This document shows positions 23,871 through 34,442 of a DNA stretch of 64,000 nt, piece after piece. Positions within the stretch are counted from its first letter, which is position 1, and each line of letters starts with the position of its first letter. Position numbers and translations under genes: made by a program. Source of the DNA: Branchiostoma belcheri (Eukaryota; Chordata; Leptocardii; Amphioxiformes; Branchiostomatidae); NCBI RefSeq assembly GCF_001625305.1, contig NW_017802491.1, positions 4,538,197-4,602,196 of the forward strand. The letters run 5' to 3'. The notes under the pieces were generated by a model, which saw only the letters and a list, made by a program, of their open reading frames with translations, was not told the origin of the DNA and searched no databases.

Positions 23871-24103
23871 ACACATGTCGCGACGTACCGTCTTCCTGGA
23901 TCAGGAAATGTAGCCCAGGCTTTGGACAGACCACGTAATATGGGGCATTCCCTTCCGCCCTCCTACACTGGAATTCATACGTTTTCTACTAAACACTTTT
24001 AGAACTGATGATTCATTAAGATATCCTGGTTACCACCCTGGTTAGTTTACCGACCAAAATGGCAAACTTGACAGAAATAAGAGCTCGTGGTATTTGAAAT
24101 CGT

Positions 24104-24146
24104 TGCGTCATCTCACGATCACAGGCACATCCTGTGAGATGACGCA
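24104..24146. promoter_or_regulatory. 13-bp inverted repeat upstream of the cytokine-like promoter
   Basis: TGCGTCATCTCAC at 24104-24116 and GTGAGATGACGCA at 24134-24146 are exact reverse complements 17 bp apart. Each arm contains TGACG/CGTCA, the half-site of CREB/ATF-type bZIP factors. It lies about 65 bp upstream of the TATA box. Binding is inferred. Confidence 0.5.
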
Positions 24147-24208
24147 CATCCAGTGAGATATACGGAGAATTTAAGCGAAATAAAACTTTTCTCGCACTTC
24201 TGAGATGG

Positions 24209-24216
24209 TATAAAAG
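24209..24216 (+). promoter_or_regulatory. TATA box of the cytokine-like gene
   Basis: TATAAAAG followed by a run of G. It is 96 bp before the ATG, which leaves a 5' UTR of about 65 nt if transcription starts 30 bp downstream. Confidence 0.75.
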
Positions 24217-24304
24217 GGGGCGTTTTCCCTCGTACGGCCACCAGTCTTCCAGCACAGCGCTCTTACACCCTGATATACCCGCGCAAGTACAGAGAGACAC
24301 CGCG

Positions 24305-27300
24305 ATGGAGACTTTGCTACTAGCAGTGACCCTTCTCCTCGGCTGCCACTTGCCGCTACCGGTGACACCACTCCCCTTGCCCACCGAAAGAGCTGCGCCT
24401 GTAAGTAACTTCTAGCTCTCTAGTTCTGTTCTTTTTCTTTCCTTTTTATCAACCTTCGTCTAGAACGTTAATTTCCTTGGTTGGGTATGTATGCCATAAT
24501 TTATCAAGCTATGGATGGATTGTCATTAAATTTGTTAGGTAGTTAGTCTTGTAGCCTGGTTAGGAAATTGATTTTAGCTGCCGAGCTTCTTTCATCGTCA
24601 GATAGGACGAAAGAGACTCAGCAGCTAAAATAGGATCTTGACCGATGGATGAAATGATTAAATTTTGGAACTCCTGTGCGGCAAACCTTTCGGTTTAGCG
24701 TCTAAGTTCTAATGGAAAAGTATGTACAAACGGATAGTTATAATTCTATAATCGATTTTGTGATCATAAGACATACGAATTTCAATGTATGGCGTTAGTC
24801 TCTACCAGACTATCTACTACGGTGGCCCGTAAGTACAGCCCTTCGTGTCTGCGCGAATACCTTCCACGTTTGCACGAATACCTTCCACGTCTGCACAAAT
24901 AAAACTTCCTCGTCTGCGTGAATACCTTCCTCGTCTGCGCGAATACCTTCCTCGTCTACACAGAAAAAACTTCCTCGTCTGCGCTGAAAGAAAGCTACCT
25001 CGTCTGCACGGAAGAATATGTGTCACACCCTGCCTTGTTGAAGAATGGACGGTCCCCTATTATAGGTCAAGCATAAGGCTCACACCGCCAAAAAACAATT
25101 TGATTCCCGTCTTTTTCTGGGGTTTTGTTGTGTCTGTCCCGTAATAAAATCACTTTTATTCATTCATGAAAAATGCCCACTCCCCGACGTTGTCGTCCCA
25201 TCTTTCCCTCTGTCTGCCTAGCCGGCCTCTTCTTCTTCTTCTCCCTTCAACTATTCTTTGCAGGATCACTTTGGACAGGCCGGCCTTTGCTTCTGTTCAC
25301 ACACGTACATGGCCGTACCATTTTAGCTTTTGGAAGTCGCATTTCCAAACCGGTGCCCGGTCGTGCTGTTTGCATGAACGAAAGAAAATCAACAATAATG
25401 TTCAGGAATATCCACTAATAGTAATCATGATTATCATTTTTTGTGTCTTGTGGTCTTTTATATATTTCATATAGTACTTTTCGTTCCCGAAAACTGCCCG
25501 GTCAGACCCCGGTTTGGAAATGTGACCTCAGCATTATATGATGTGTATATTATCGTTATCATGTGACCTGTGCTTAGCCCAGTTGGGCAAAATGAAATGT
25601 ACAATGAATATCTCCATCCATCAAGTCATGATAAATTCCAACCTTGATTATTGCAGCCGACCACCCCTGATGTTGCTGCACACATGACCTGTACTCGGAC
25701 CGTGAACCGGACGTCCGATTTTGAGGACCATGTGCAGATAGGCGTCCCGCTACTCAACCACTTACTGTGGGTGGTCAATAGCAGCCTACAAACCATGGTG
25801 GGTACAGGCATTTATTATTTCCAACATTTAATCACAAGACGTGGTGACGGCACACTCAAGTTTTTTTCAACTTATATTAATGCCACCACCAACACACGGG
25901 ACAATACAATACTAATTTTCACCAGAGCGAAGTGAGAAAAGTCGTGTAAAATGCCTTTCCCAAGGGCACAAGATCTGCTATCTGTTCTGTTTTGCTGTGT
26001 GTACGTGTTCAATTCGGACTCGAGCTTTAGTTTTATACCTATTTCGTTTACGAAAGTGATTTTATGCTTACTTCCTAGGACCATTGCAAATAACCGATCG
26101 ATTGATAGAGAACTAACACATCATCAACCAACAAGCAGCGGTCTTTGGCGGAAATACCAAGATTTATTGATACAAACGTGCAAAAAACGGCAACACGCCT
26201 CGCATAGGACAGAAACCGTCATTATGCAGCACGCTTAACTATCTCAAGATACAACACTGAAACTGGTAATCTTCTCAGGACAACTTTGTGAGAAACAAAT
26301 CGTAGAAATTCTGAATCACTTACAACATCGAAGAATTTAACCTTAGAATCCAAACTCTGAGCTAAGACCACCAAGGGAGCGTTAGCGATTTTTCTTCTGA
26401 CATTGCGCCTTTACTTTTCTTTCCAGCGAACCGAGCGTTTTCAAGACCCTAACTACGAAGTCGTGACGGAGACCGAGGATGTTGCCAGCCTCTGCTCGTG
26501 GGTAAGTTTATCGGCCTGTCACACATTCACGACGTCTCCCCGAATCTGTTCCAGACCACCAGCCGACCAGCTAACGTTCGGGAGCAGGCTGAACATATTT
26601 AGGCCACGCCCACTTTTCTATACGAATTGAAACGAATTTCAGTTAAATTTGGTTCAAATTTGAGACGCCTTTTTCTTGGGAAATGTTTTTTTAGCTGGAT
26701 GTCACAGATAAGGGTTTTAATGCTGTTTTTTATTGAAAAAAGACTTAAGTGCCTTCGATGTATGTGTTTGCCAGTAGTAAGATATTGAAGTTGTCATTGT
26801 AACGTGTTGACGAAGATCCTCTCAGTAGTACGAGTAAAAAGATATAGTTCAAAATTGCCTCGTTTGTTCCCGCAGACTTTCCAGGACTTCTTGACAAAAG
26901 TGTACGAGCGCCTGCAAAACGTCTCCTTGAACCTTGCGGCCCTCGAGCAGCTTACCAACTTCAGTGTGCCGCAGGTAGAATTCATCCAGACGCTCACCGA
27001 CAGTCTGAAAATTAACGTACAATCGTTGGTAGGTTGAACAGTTATTAACCCAATCAAAAATTACATGCAATCAACATTTTTAATCATACTAAAAGATCTT
27101 GCATCGTATTAAATTATATAATCAAAATACGAATTTCGGCGTTGAGTGATATGGAATACTACGATTTGAATGCAAAAAAATGCAATATATAAAGGATGCT
27201 TTTGTTATTAGAAAAAATACTGAAACCCATGATTTGCCCCACCCGACTGTATATCATACAATTATACAAACCCTTGTTGTCTTAGTAATTCTGATGTTTA

Positions 27301-27630
27301 TTCTATACCTTTTTGTACTATGTTCAATAGTTGATGTCATACTTTGTACCATGCACAATTGTCTTGCAATAAAGTTCTTCGTATAAAAGTTATGTATGTA
27401 CATAGTGTTCCTGTGTATAACAGTATATTTTCTTACAGGCACACAATGGGACAACGCTGGAAGCTACCACTGCTTCTCCAATCCAACAGCAGAGACTATC
27501 TACCTGGTCTACTTATGAGTTAGATCGCTCGACACTCCGGATGTTAACATGGTATCAGTCTTTGATAAACTCTACAAGAATAGTCTATACGCACCTGCAA
27601 ATGTTAAACTCAGAGGCCGAAACTGAATAG
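24305..27630 (+). CDS. Candidate secreted four-helix-bundle cytokine (IL-6/CNTF/G-CSF-like architecture)
   Basis: Five exons: 24305-24400, 25657-25797, 26427-26501, 26876-27028, 27439-27630. The first four are 96, 141, 75 and 153 nt, so all four introns are phase 0. The product is 218 aa. Residues 1-17 are a signal peptide (METLLLAVTLLLGC). Exon 2 has a CTRTVNRT segment and an amphipathic stretch (GVPLLNHLLWVV) that would be helix A. Exon 3 is a short connector with FQDPNY. Exon 4 has FQDFLTKVYERLQNV and VEFIQTLTDSLKINV, for helices B and C. Exon 5 has STLRMLTWYQSLINSTRIVY, for helix D. NRT, NSS, NVS, NFS, NGT and NST are N-glycosylation sequons. Five exons with phase-0 introns and this helix distribution are typical of vertebrate IL-6-type cytokines. 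Sequence similarity is faint, so the family is inferred. A TATA box, ATTTA-containing 3' UTR and AATAAA support a real gene. Confidence 0.65.
24845..25015. repeat. Minisatellite of about 21 bp in intron 1
   Basis: Degenerate units of CGTCTGCGCGAATACCTTCC, interleaved with AAAACTTCCTCGTCTGC variants. The RLREYLP and ADVEGIR open frames are products of the repeat. Confidence 0.85.
25335..25528. mobile_element. MITE family B, copy 2
   Basis: It starts near CGCATTTCCAAACCGG and ends CCCCGGTTTGGAAATGTGACC, with a GAACGAAA...TTTCGTTCCC interior. It lies in intron 1 of the cytokine-like gene. Confidence 0.7.
25805..25972 (-). mobile_element. SINE body, tRNA head missing
   Basis: It matches 4835-4985, including ATCACAAGACGTGGTGACGG and GCGAAGTGAGAAAAGTCGTG, and is truncated before the tRNA-like head. 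It starts only 8 bp after the donor of exon 2 of the cytokine-like gene. Confidence 0.8.
26511..26700. mobile_element. MITE family A, copy 4 (truncated)
   Basis: It opens CCTGTCACACATTCACGA about 10 bp after the donor of exon 3. It carries TTTCTATACGAATTGAAACG and then fades out. Confidence 0.65.
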
Positions 27631-29185
27631 AAAGCTTATCGTTAAGCGTTGTCACTAGAAGATTGTTTACATATCACGATTATAGTACTTTGATGAAATA
27701 CTATTTATTATTACGATTATTGTACTTTGATGCAATACTATTTATCATAATATAATGATGCATCAATATCCATTGTCTACATATCTTGTTTATCATACAT
27801 AGTTGTATGTATCATAGACAATATTGTATCTATAACATGGCCTTGTATGTACAAATACGTATAATATATACGATGAATAATAACTAGGCCGTTTTGAAAT
27901 ATTTATTGATACATTCAAATTATGAAGATTTCTATGTAAGATTTTTGGACATTTTTGATGAAGTAATTGACACTAGCTGGATGAGATATATGGTCATGTT
28001 TGTTTCTTTGTTATAATTTATACTCAATGACCTAAGTCGATCATTCTGACCACCGTACACCTACTAACCCCCTCACTTCATTGAATAAATACAGTTTTAA
28101 CAGACACTGATTATCAGAGTTTTCTTATCAAAGACGAAACCATGGTAACCGGTCTGGGGGCCTATATGGGAGACGTATATGTACTGTGCCTGGATGATAC
28201 CCACATATAGCGCACAGCAGAACGTCTTATTCACGTATTAAGGATGTCATCCCGTCTATAGTTTTGACAATATTGTGTCGGAAAACCTATCGCATGCAAA
28301 GGGCAAAATTCTGATGCAACGTCACCCAACCTTCAATGAAAATCATGAAAACTCTCGGTTTTCTGTAAAACAGAGCTGAAAATGCTTGCAATTGGGTAAT
28401 TCATTTGTTATTATACTACGTAGATTAAACTAAACATTTTAACTATGGCCTCCGAGCTGATATCTTGTGAGGAATACTGTGAATTATCAAGGGTTTCAAC
28501 TGACTCAAATGTCAGAAAAACGTGTTTTCTAGTAACATAGGTACGTAACACACGTGACTTATTTGCTTGTGCTAGAACCACCAAACTTTTCCTAAAATAT
28601 ATCTTGCAATAATCTAATATTAGCTGGTTGAAGTAATAATATTCATGTTGCCAGTGTAACGGGTTTCTGCTGAGCATTTTTGCAACTTTCAGCGTTTTAA
28701 GTTTTAAACAATCGGTTTTAAGGTTTGATATCAAATTCCAAACGGTTTCTAATGTCAATAACATATTATGTAATTTTATCTTCTACTATAAAATATAATT
28801 TATGCTATTTTTATGCTAAGATAGACTAAATAAAAAAAGTATTTTTAGACTATTTTGTAAAAAAAAAAACCACTCAAATCGCTCTCAGGCTCAACTTACA
28901 ACAGTCTCCAAATAATAACTAAGAAGCATAAATTGAACCCAGTTACAAGTTTTATTATCCGTCAACAGTGTTAGTCATTCCATTCCATTTCTGTTTTTTT
29001 TAGATATACACGTACATTTTTGGAAATTGTTTATGGATCAAAGTTTATCAATCAGTATCTTAATTACTAGCCTCACCAAAATGCCCTGCTAATATTAGTA
29101 GATACAATCAATCAGTGGCACAAATCTTAAGAATCTGTGATATCTGAGCGATGTAACAGATAGTTACTAGTACATTAAATCTTAA
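27401..29185. repeat. Duplicated block A: last cytokine-like exon, 3' UTR and flank
   Basis: Nearly identical to 30339-32063, with scattered indels. Past the 3' UTR it holds no gene I can support. A segment near 28235-28330 also resembles sequence near 38510-38600 and 40500-40600. Confidence 0.9.
27631..28089 (+). promoter_or_regulatory. 3' UTR with ATTTA motifs and polyadenylation signal
   Basis: TATTTATTA near 27703, TATTTATCA near 27740 and TATTTATTG near 27899 are AU-rich motifs common in short-lived cytokine mRNAs. AATAAA lies at 28084-28089. mRNA instability is inferred. Confidence 0.5.
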
Positions 29186-30318
29186 GAGCGAATGTCTGTA
29201 AGGATCAAACAATGGTGGCAGGGGTCAAAAAATCGATTTGGCTCAAACTTTGCACAGTGATAGTACTTGGCCCACAACCCCTCAAAATAGCTTTCTTTCC
29301 GGTCAGCACCGATCGTTGCCATGGTAACGGGCCAAACAAGTTTCGGGGCCATTTTCCCTGATTTAGACATGTGAAAAACATGAAATTTGGCATAGTTTAA
29401 GGCACGATTACGAGCAAGTGCTTTGATATTATAGAAAAACAAAGTATGGGCATGAAAGACCAACTAATCCACTATTCTAGAATAGCTTTGAAATTTTCAA
29501 GAAGTTCGTTTAAAGGACCTGGGCAACCCTAACACAATACAGTGTTTGAGGCTTATGAAAAAGCGTTATTTCTTCCCAACTTCAAAGTGCTGTAAGTCCA
29601 AAGATGGTGATTTTTTTGCTTCAAATTTTAATCATAGATACATAAACATATGTGCTATAAAATGCATTGTTGCAAACTTTGGGCACTTCTTTGGTTGTCG
29701 CGTGGTTGTCCTTAGAAGTAGGTCAAATTTTCAATTTGAGGGAAAATATGATTTTTAGCCATGTTCAGGATACAATATCTACAAAAGAAAGAAAGCAATC
29801 TGAATAAAGTCTTTTGACCTAAAGTAACACTATGTCTTGTCTATTAAATGAATACTTGTGTCGTTGGTGTGCACTTGTCCCTCAAAGTAGGCCAAGTTTT
29901 GGACATTTACAGAAATTGACATATACGGCTATGTTTCAAACTCTAGAAATAACAAAGTAGAATGTCATTTGAATTCAATCTTTGCAGGGAAGTACATATA
30001 TGCATTGTGTATCAAATGAATACTTGGGGAAGTTGGGGTCTTGTGTCGTTGGTGTGCACTTGTCCCTAAAAGTAGGTCATATTTTGGACATGTACAGAAA
30101 TTGACATATATGGCTATGTTTGAAACTCTAGAAATAGCAAAGTAGGGTGTCATTTGACTTCAATCTTTGCAGGGAAGTACATATACGTATTGTGTATCAA
30201 ATAAATGCTTGGTGGAGGTGGGGTCTTGTGTCGTTGGTGTGAACTTGTCCCAAAAGTAGGCCATATTTTGGACATGTACAGAAATTGACATATACGGCTA
30301 TGTTTGAAGCTCTAGAAA
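29186..30318. repeat. Spacer containing about 2.5 tandem units of about 185 bp
   Basis: From about 29860 to the gap, units begin TGTCGTTGGTGTGNACTTGTCC (positions near 29861, 30046 and 30229). They share GAAATTGACATATA, CTCTAGAAAT and CAGGGAAGTACATATA. The array is cut by the gap at 30319-30338. The preceding 29186-29860 shows nothing I recognise. Confidence 0.8.
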
Positions 30319-30338
30319 NNNNNNNNNNNNNNNNNNNN
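30319..30338. other. Assembly gap (20 N)
   Basis: A run of N inside a tandem repeat and immediately before duplicated block B. Confidence 1.
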
Positions 30339-32063
30339 CCATAGTGTTCCTGTGTATAACAGTATATTTTCTTACAGGCACACAATGGGACAACGCTGGA
30401 AGCTACCACTGCAGCTGCTTCTCCAATCCAACAGCAGAGACTATCTACCTGGTCTACTTATGAGTTAGATCGCTCGACACTCCGGATGTTAACATGGTAT
30501 CAGTCTTTGATAAACTCTACAAGAATAGTCTATACGCACCTGCAAAATGTTAAACTCAGAGGCCGAAACTGAATAGAAAGCTTATCGTTAAGCGTTGTCA
30601 CTAGAAGATTGTTTACATATCACGATTATAGTACTTTGATGAAATTACTATTTATTATTACGATTATTGTACTTTGATGCAATACTATTTATCATAATAT
30701 AATGATGCATCAATATCCATTGTCTACATATCTTGTTTATCATACATAGTTGTATGTATCATAGACAATATTGTATCTATAACATGGCCTTGTATGTACA
30801 AATACGTATAATATATACGATGAATAATAACTAGGCCGTTTTGAAATATTTATTGATACATTCAAATTATGAAGATTTCTATGTAAGATTTTTGGACATT
30901 TTTGATGAAGTAATTGACACTAGCTGGATGAGATATATGGTCATGTTTGTTTCTTTGTTATTATTCATACTCAATGACCTAAGTCGATCATTCTGAGCAC
31001 CGTACACATACTGACCCCCTCTCCTCATTGAATAAATACAGTTTTAACAGACACTATGATTATAAGAGTTTTCTTATCAAAGACGAAGCCATGGTTACCA
31101 TCCGGGGGCCTGTAGTCATGCTGGCAGACGTATATGTACTATGCCTGGATGAAACCCACATCAGAACGTCTTATTGGCGAATAAGGATGTCATCCCGTCT
31201 ATAGTTTTGACAATATTGTGTCGGAAAACCTATCGCATGCAAAGGGCAAAATTCTGATGCAACGTCACCCAACCATCAATGAAAATCATGAAAACTCTCG
31301 GTTTTCGGTAAAACAGAGCTGGAAATGCTTGCAATTGGGTAATTCATTTGTTATTATACTACGTAGATTAAACTAAACATTTTAACTATCGCCTCCGAGC
31401 TGATATCTTGTGATATCTGTGAATTTTCAAGGGTTTCAACTGACTCAAATGTCAGAAAAACGTGTTTTCTAGAAACATAGGTACGTAATACACGTGACTT
31501 ATTTGCTTGTGCTAGAACCACCAAACTTTTCTATTAGCTGGTTGAAGTAATAATGTTCATGTTGCCAGGGCAACGGGTTTCTACTGAAAAATTTGCAACT
31601 TTCAGCCATCTCCGTTTACAGTTTTAAACAATCAGTTTTAAGGGTTTGATATCAAATTACAAAAGGTTCCTAATATCAATAACATAATATGCCAATGAAG
31701 AACATGTTTAAGGAAAAAAGTATTTTTAGACTATTTTGAAAAAAAAACACTCAAATCGCTCTCAGGCTCAACTTACAACAGTCTCCAAATAATAACAAAG
31801 AAGCATAAATTGAACCCAGTTACAAGTTTTATTATCCGTCAACATTGTTAGTCATTCCATTCCATTCCTGTTCTTTTTTTAGATATTTGGAACATTTTTG
31901 GAAATTGTTTATGGATCAAAGTTTATCAATCAGTATCTTAATTACTAGCCTCACCAAAATGCCCTGCTAATATTAGTAGATACAATCAATCAGTGGCACA
32001 AATCTTAAGAATCTGTGATATCTGAGCGATGTAACAGATAGTTACTAGTACATTAAATCTTAA
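30339..32063. repeat. Duplicated block B
   Basis: Collinear with 27401-29185, ending after the shared ATTAAATCTTAA. Its AATAAA is at about 31028. Differences include a deletion relative to 28755-28830. Confidence 0.9.
30378..30572 (+). pseudogene. Second copy of the last cytokine-like exon, with altered C-terminus
   Basis: After the same TTCTTACAG acceptor, the exon repeats 27439-27630 with a 6-nt insertion (two alanines after ATTA). It also has one extra A in CTGCAAAATG. The extra A shifts the frame after THLQ, giving a different short tail that stops at TGA 30570-30572. No exons 1-4 are visible beside it. It may be an alternative haplotype left in the assembly, the end of a tandem paralogue lost in the gap, or an exon duplication. 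Confidence 0.7.
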
Positions 32064-32213
32064 TCACCATTGTACCTTGTTAAGTATCAAATTACAAAAG
32101 ATATCAAAATGTAATTGTCTGAGGATGGTAGAAAATGATTATTAATACGTCGACAGGTTTATTCCTTTGTGTTTTAAAGAACTTAATCGCCCAATTCCTT
32201 AACCCCAATTAAA

Positions 32214-33701
32214 CTATTCATAGCCATCTGTCTCGGTCACTTGATCAGCCACTTCTACTTCTGCCTTGTCTTCCAGCTTCTTAACGTTCTGTTAAAAGAA
32301 GAAATAAGAAAAAAAGAGAAAAACAGAAAAACGTAAGAAACAATGAGATCAACCCAACACAGGACATAAGAAAATGATAACATTGGAGGTTGGAAATGTC
32401 AAGTCTCATACAAATTACAATAAGTAAAAAAATGTTATGTTCCAGTTATATAGCAATAGTGGGATTTAAATGTACCATTAGCCACGATGTCCACCACGCG
32501 GAATCCCACGTCTGGCTAAAAAATCTTTCCTGTCGTTACAAAGTGGGACTATATATAGAGAGACTTAACGCAGCTCAAATGTACCTTCTATCTTAGCCTC
32601 CAGGTCCTCAAGTTCAAGTAGCAGATCCTCTACTTCGTCCCGCTTTCCTTTATTCTTGCATTTTATGTTGCACGCTTTTTCAGAGAATCTCTTCCTGCAT
32701 CCCTTAAAGCAATCGTCAAATGCAGAGCCTCGCTTCTCCATCTCTAGCTCGTCCAGGTCTGCCAGGGAAGGGGAGAGAAAAACAGGAGGCGTTATAAACA
32801 CTGATCAACACGAGAAGGGTCGTATGTCATTCAGTTTAAAACTCATTATGTCAAAGAACGTTGCCTTCAAGTTCTAAAGTTATTGTGTGACTTAGTTGAC
32901 CACTACAGCACATCTGAAATGTACCTTCTTCCTCAGCCTCCAAGTCCTCAGCTTCAGGAAACAGGTCATAGCCGCGCTTCTCCGTCCCCAGTTCCTGCAG
33001 TTCTGTCAGAAAAAGAGAAGAAAAAAACGGAGACGTTAGAAACACTACACGGGACATATATGTAAAGTAGACAACAATGAACGAGTGTGAAATCTAAAGA
33101 AAAAGAAAACTAAGACGCCTTAAACAGAGGAACCTTGCGTCTAAGTTACAAAGTGGGACTATAGAGAGACTTAACGCAGCTCAAATGTACCTTCTATCTT
33201 AGCCTCCAGGTCCTGATCAAGTTCAGGTAGCAGATCCTCTACTTCGTCCCGCTTTCCTTTATTCTTGCATTTTATGTTGCACGCTTTTTCAGAGAATCTC
33301 TTCCTGCAGTCCTTAAAGCATGTGTCAAATGCAGAGCCTCGCTTCTCCATCTCTAGCTCGTCCAGGTCTGCCAGCGAAGGGGAGAGAAAAACAGGAGGCA
33401 TCAGAAACACTGATCAACACGAGACGAGTCGTATGTAAATGTCATTCAGTTTAAAACCCATGACGTCAAAGAACGTTAAGCTGGAGAAGTTAGAAATACT
33501 GACATCAACTATCGACACTTGCTGTGCGAAACATTACAGCTCAAACTTACCTTCTAGCACGTCCACCAACTCTCCTAACTTGGTCAGCAGGCCTTGCAGG
33601 TCCTCCTCGCGATCCGCAGGCATGGCGGCCGCAGCAAGCACCAGGCAGCCCAGGAACAGGAGGCACACGGACAGCTTCATCGTCGAATGGTTTGAAAAAC
33701 C
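32214..33701 (-). CDS. Secreted precursor with two cysteine-hairpin peptides and dibasic/amidation sites
   Basis: Minus-strand exons: 33701-33551 (ATG at 33680), 33367-33191, 33002-32925, 32758-32585 and 32288-32214. All joins are phase 1. The signal peptide is MKLSVCLLFLGCLVLAAAA. Exons 2 and 4 each encode an acidic spacer, EMEKR, then a 27-residue peptide starting GSAFD with C-x3-C-x8-C-x3-C, then GKR. KR is a prohormone-convertase site and GKR would give a C-terminal amide. Exon 3 has an EKR site and acidic sequence but no cysteines. In phase 1 the last exon gives E-R-stop at 32281; an acidic frame (KLEDKAEVEV to DGYE) in it is out of phase. The precursor is about 188 aa. A neuropeptide or antimicrobial peptide is possible; the cysteine spacing also occurs in helical-hairpin peptides of other animals and plants. 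I do not recognise the family. Confidence 0.65.
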
Positions 33702-33781
33702 CTGAAGAAATATCATAAAACATATGGCAACGTTACTATCGATGATTACTGTACTATGGAAGGGAATACGATACACGCGGG

Positions 33782-33791
33782 CTTTTATATA
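33782..33791 (-). promoter_or_regulatory. TATA box just upstream of the peptide precursor
   Basis: On the minus strand TATATAAAAG lies about 100 bp before the ATG at 33680. It could drive the gene without the distant exon at 36063. Confidence 0.55.
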
Positions 33792-34054
33792 TATATGACG
33801 TTGTAGCCTCGTCCTACTGGTTCATGCTTATAGCGAGCTCTATAGCTAGTGCTAACTACTATATAATACAAGGTTAAAGTCTTTTTTCACAGGTCTTTTA
33901 TTTTTCTGTATACTTTAACATTTCGAATACACATTTCGAATGAAAAAATCAGGTTAGTTATTTACAGGCGAAAGGTTTGCTAGTTATGTTGTATCTTATA
34001 AAATTACTCTCTTTGTATATTTCATAACATAATGTTCCTCGCTTTGAAATCAAC

Positions 34055-34442
34055 TGTTTACCCACACATTCACGAATTTATTCACGAACACCAGCCCACC
34101 AGGCTCGTCAGTCGTTTTGGAGCAATCCTGCCAGATTTAGCCAACACATACCTTTCCATACAACTCGAAACGACTTTGAGTTACACTTTAGTCAACTGCG
34201 ACCCATGAACACACCCTGAACACTTCGAAATAGTTGGCTGGTTCTCTGCTGAATACCAGTCAACCTTGCTCGAACCTCCGGACCAAACCTTCGAATATTT
34301 TTTAAAAACATTTTGAAACATTCGACTGAAGCAGCCGAATAGTAGCCGACCCGGTCGAACACCAGCCAACTTTTCACTGACCGACTCCTAGTTCGGCTAG
34401 TGTTCGGGAGGAAAAATTTCGTGAATGTGTGAGAGGGGCTGA
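34055..34442. mobile_element. MITE family A, copy 5
   Basis: The ends are ACACATTCACGAATTT and TTTCGTGAATGTGTGAGAGG. The interior has CAACTCGAAACGACTTTGAG and GTTCGGCTAG. This is a well-preserved copy. Confidence 0.8.

Noticed and set aside
29182..29463. 93-codon minus-strand frame in the spacer after the cytokine-like gene
   Set aside because: It is not preserved in duplicated block B, has no splice signals and matches nothing I recognise.
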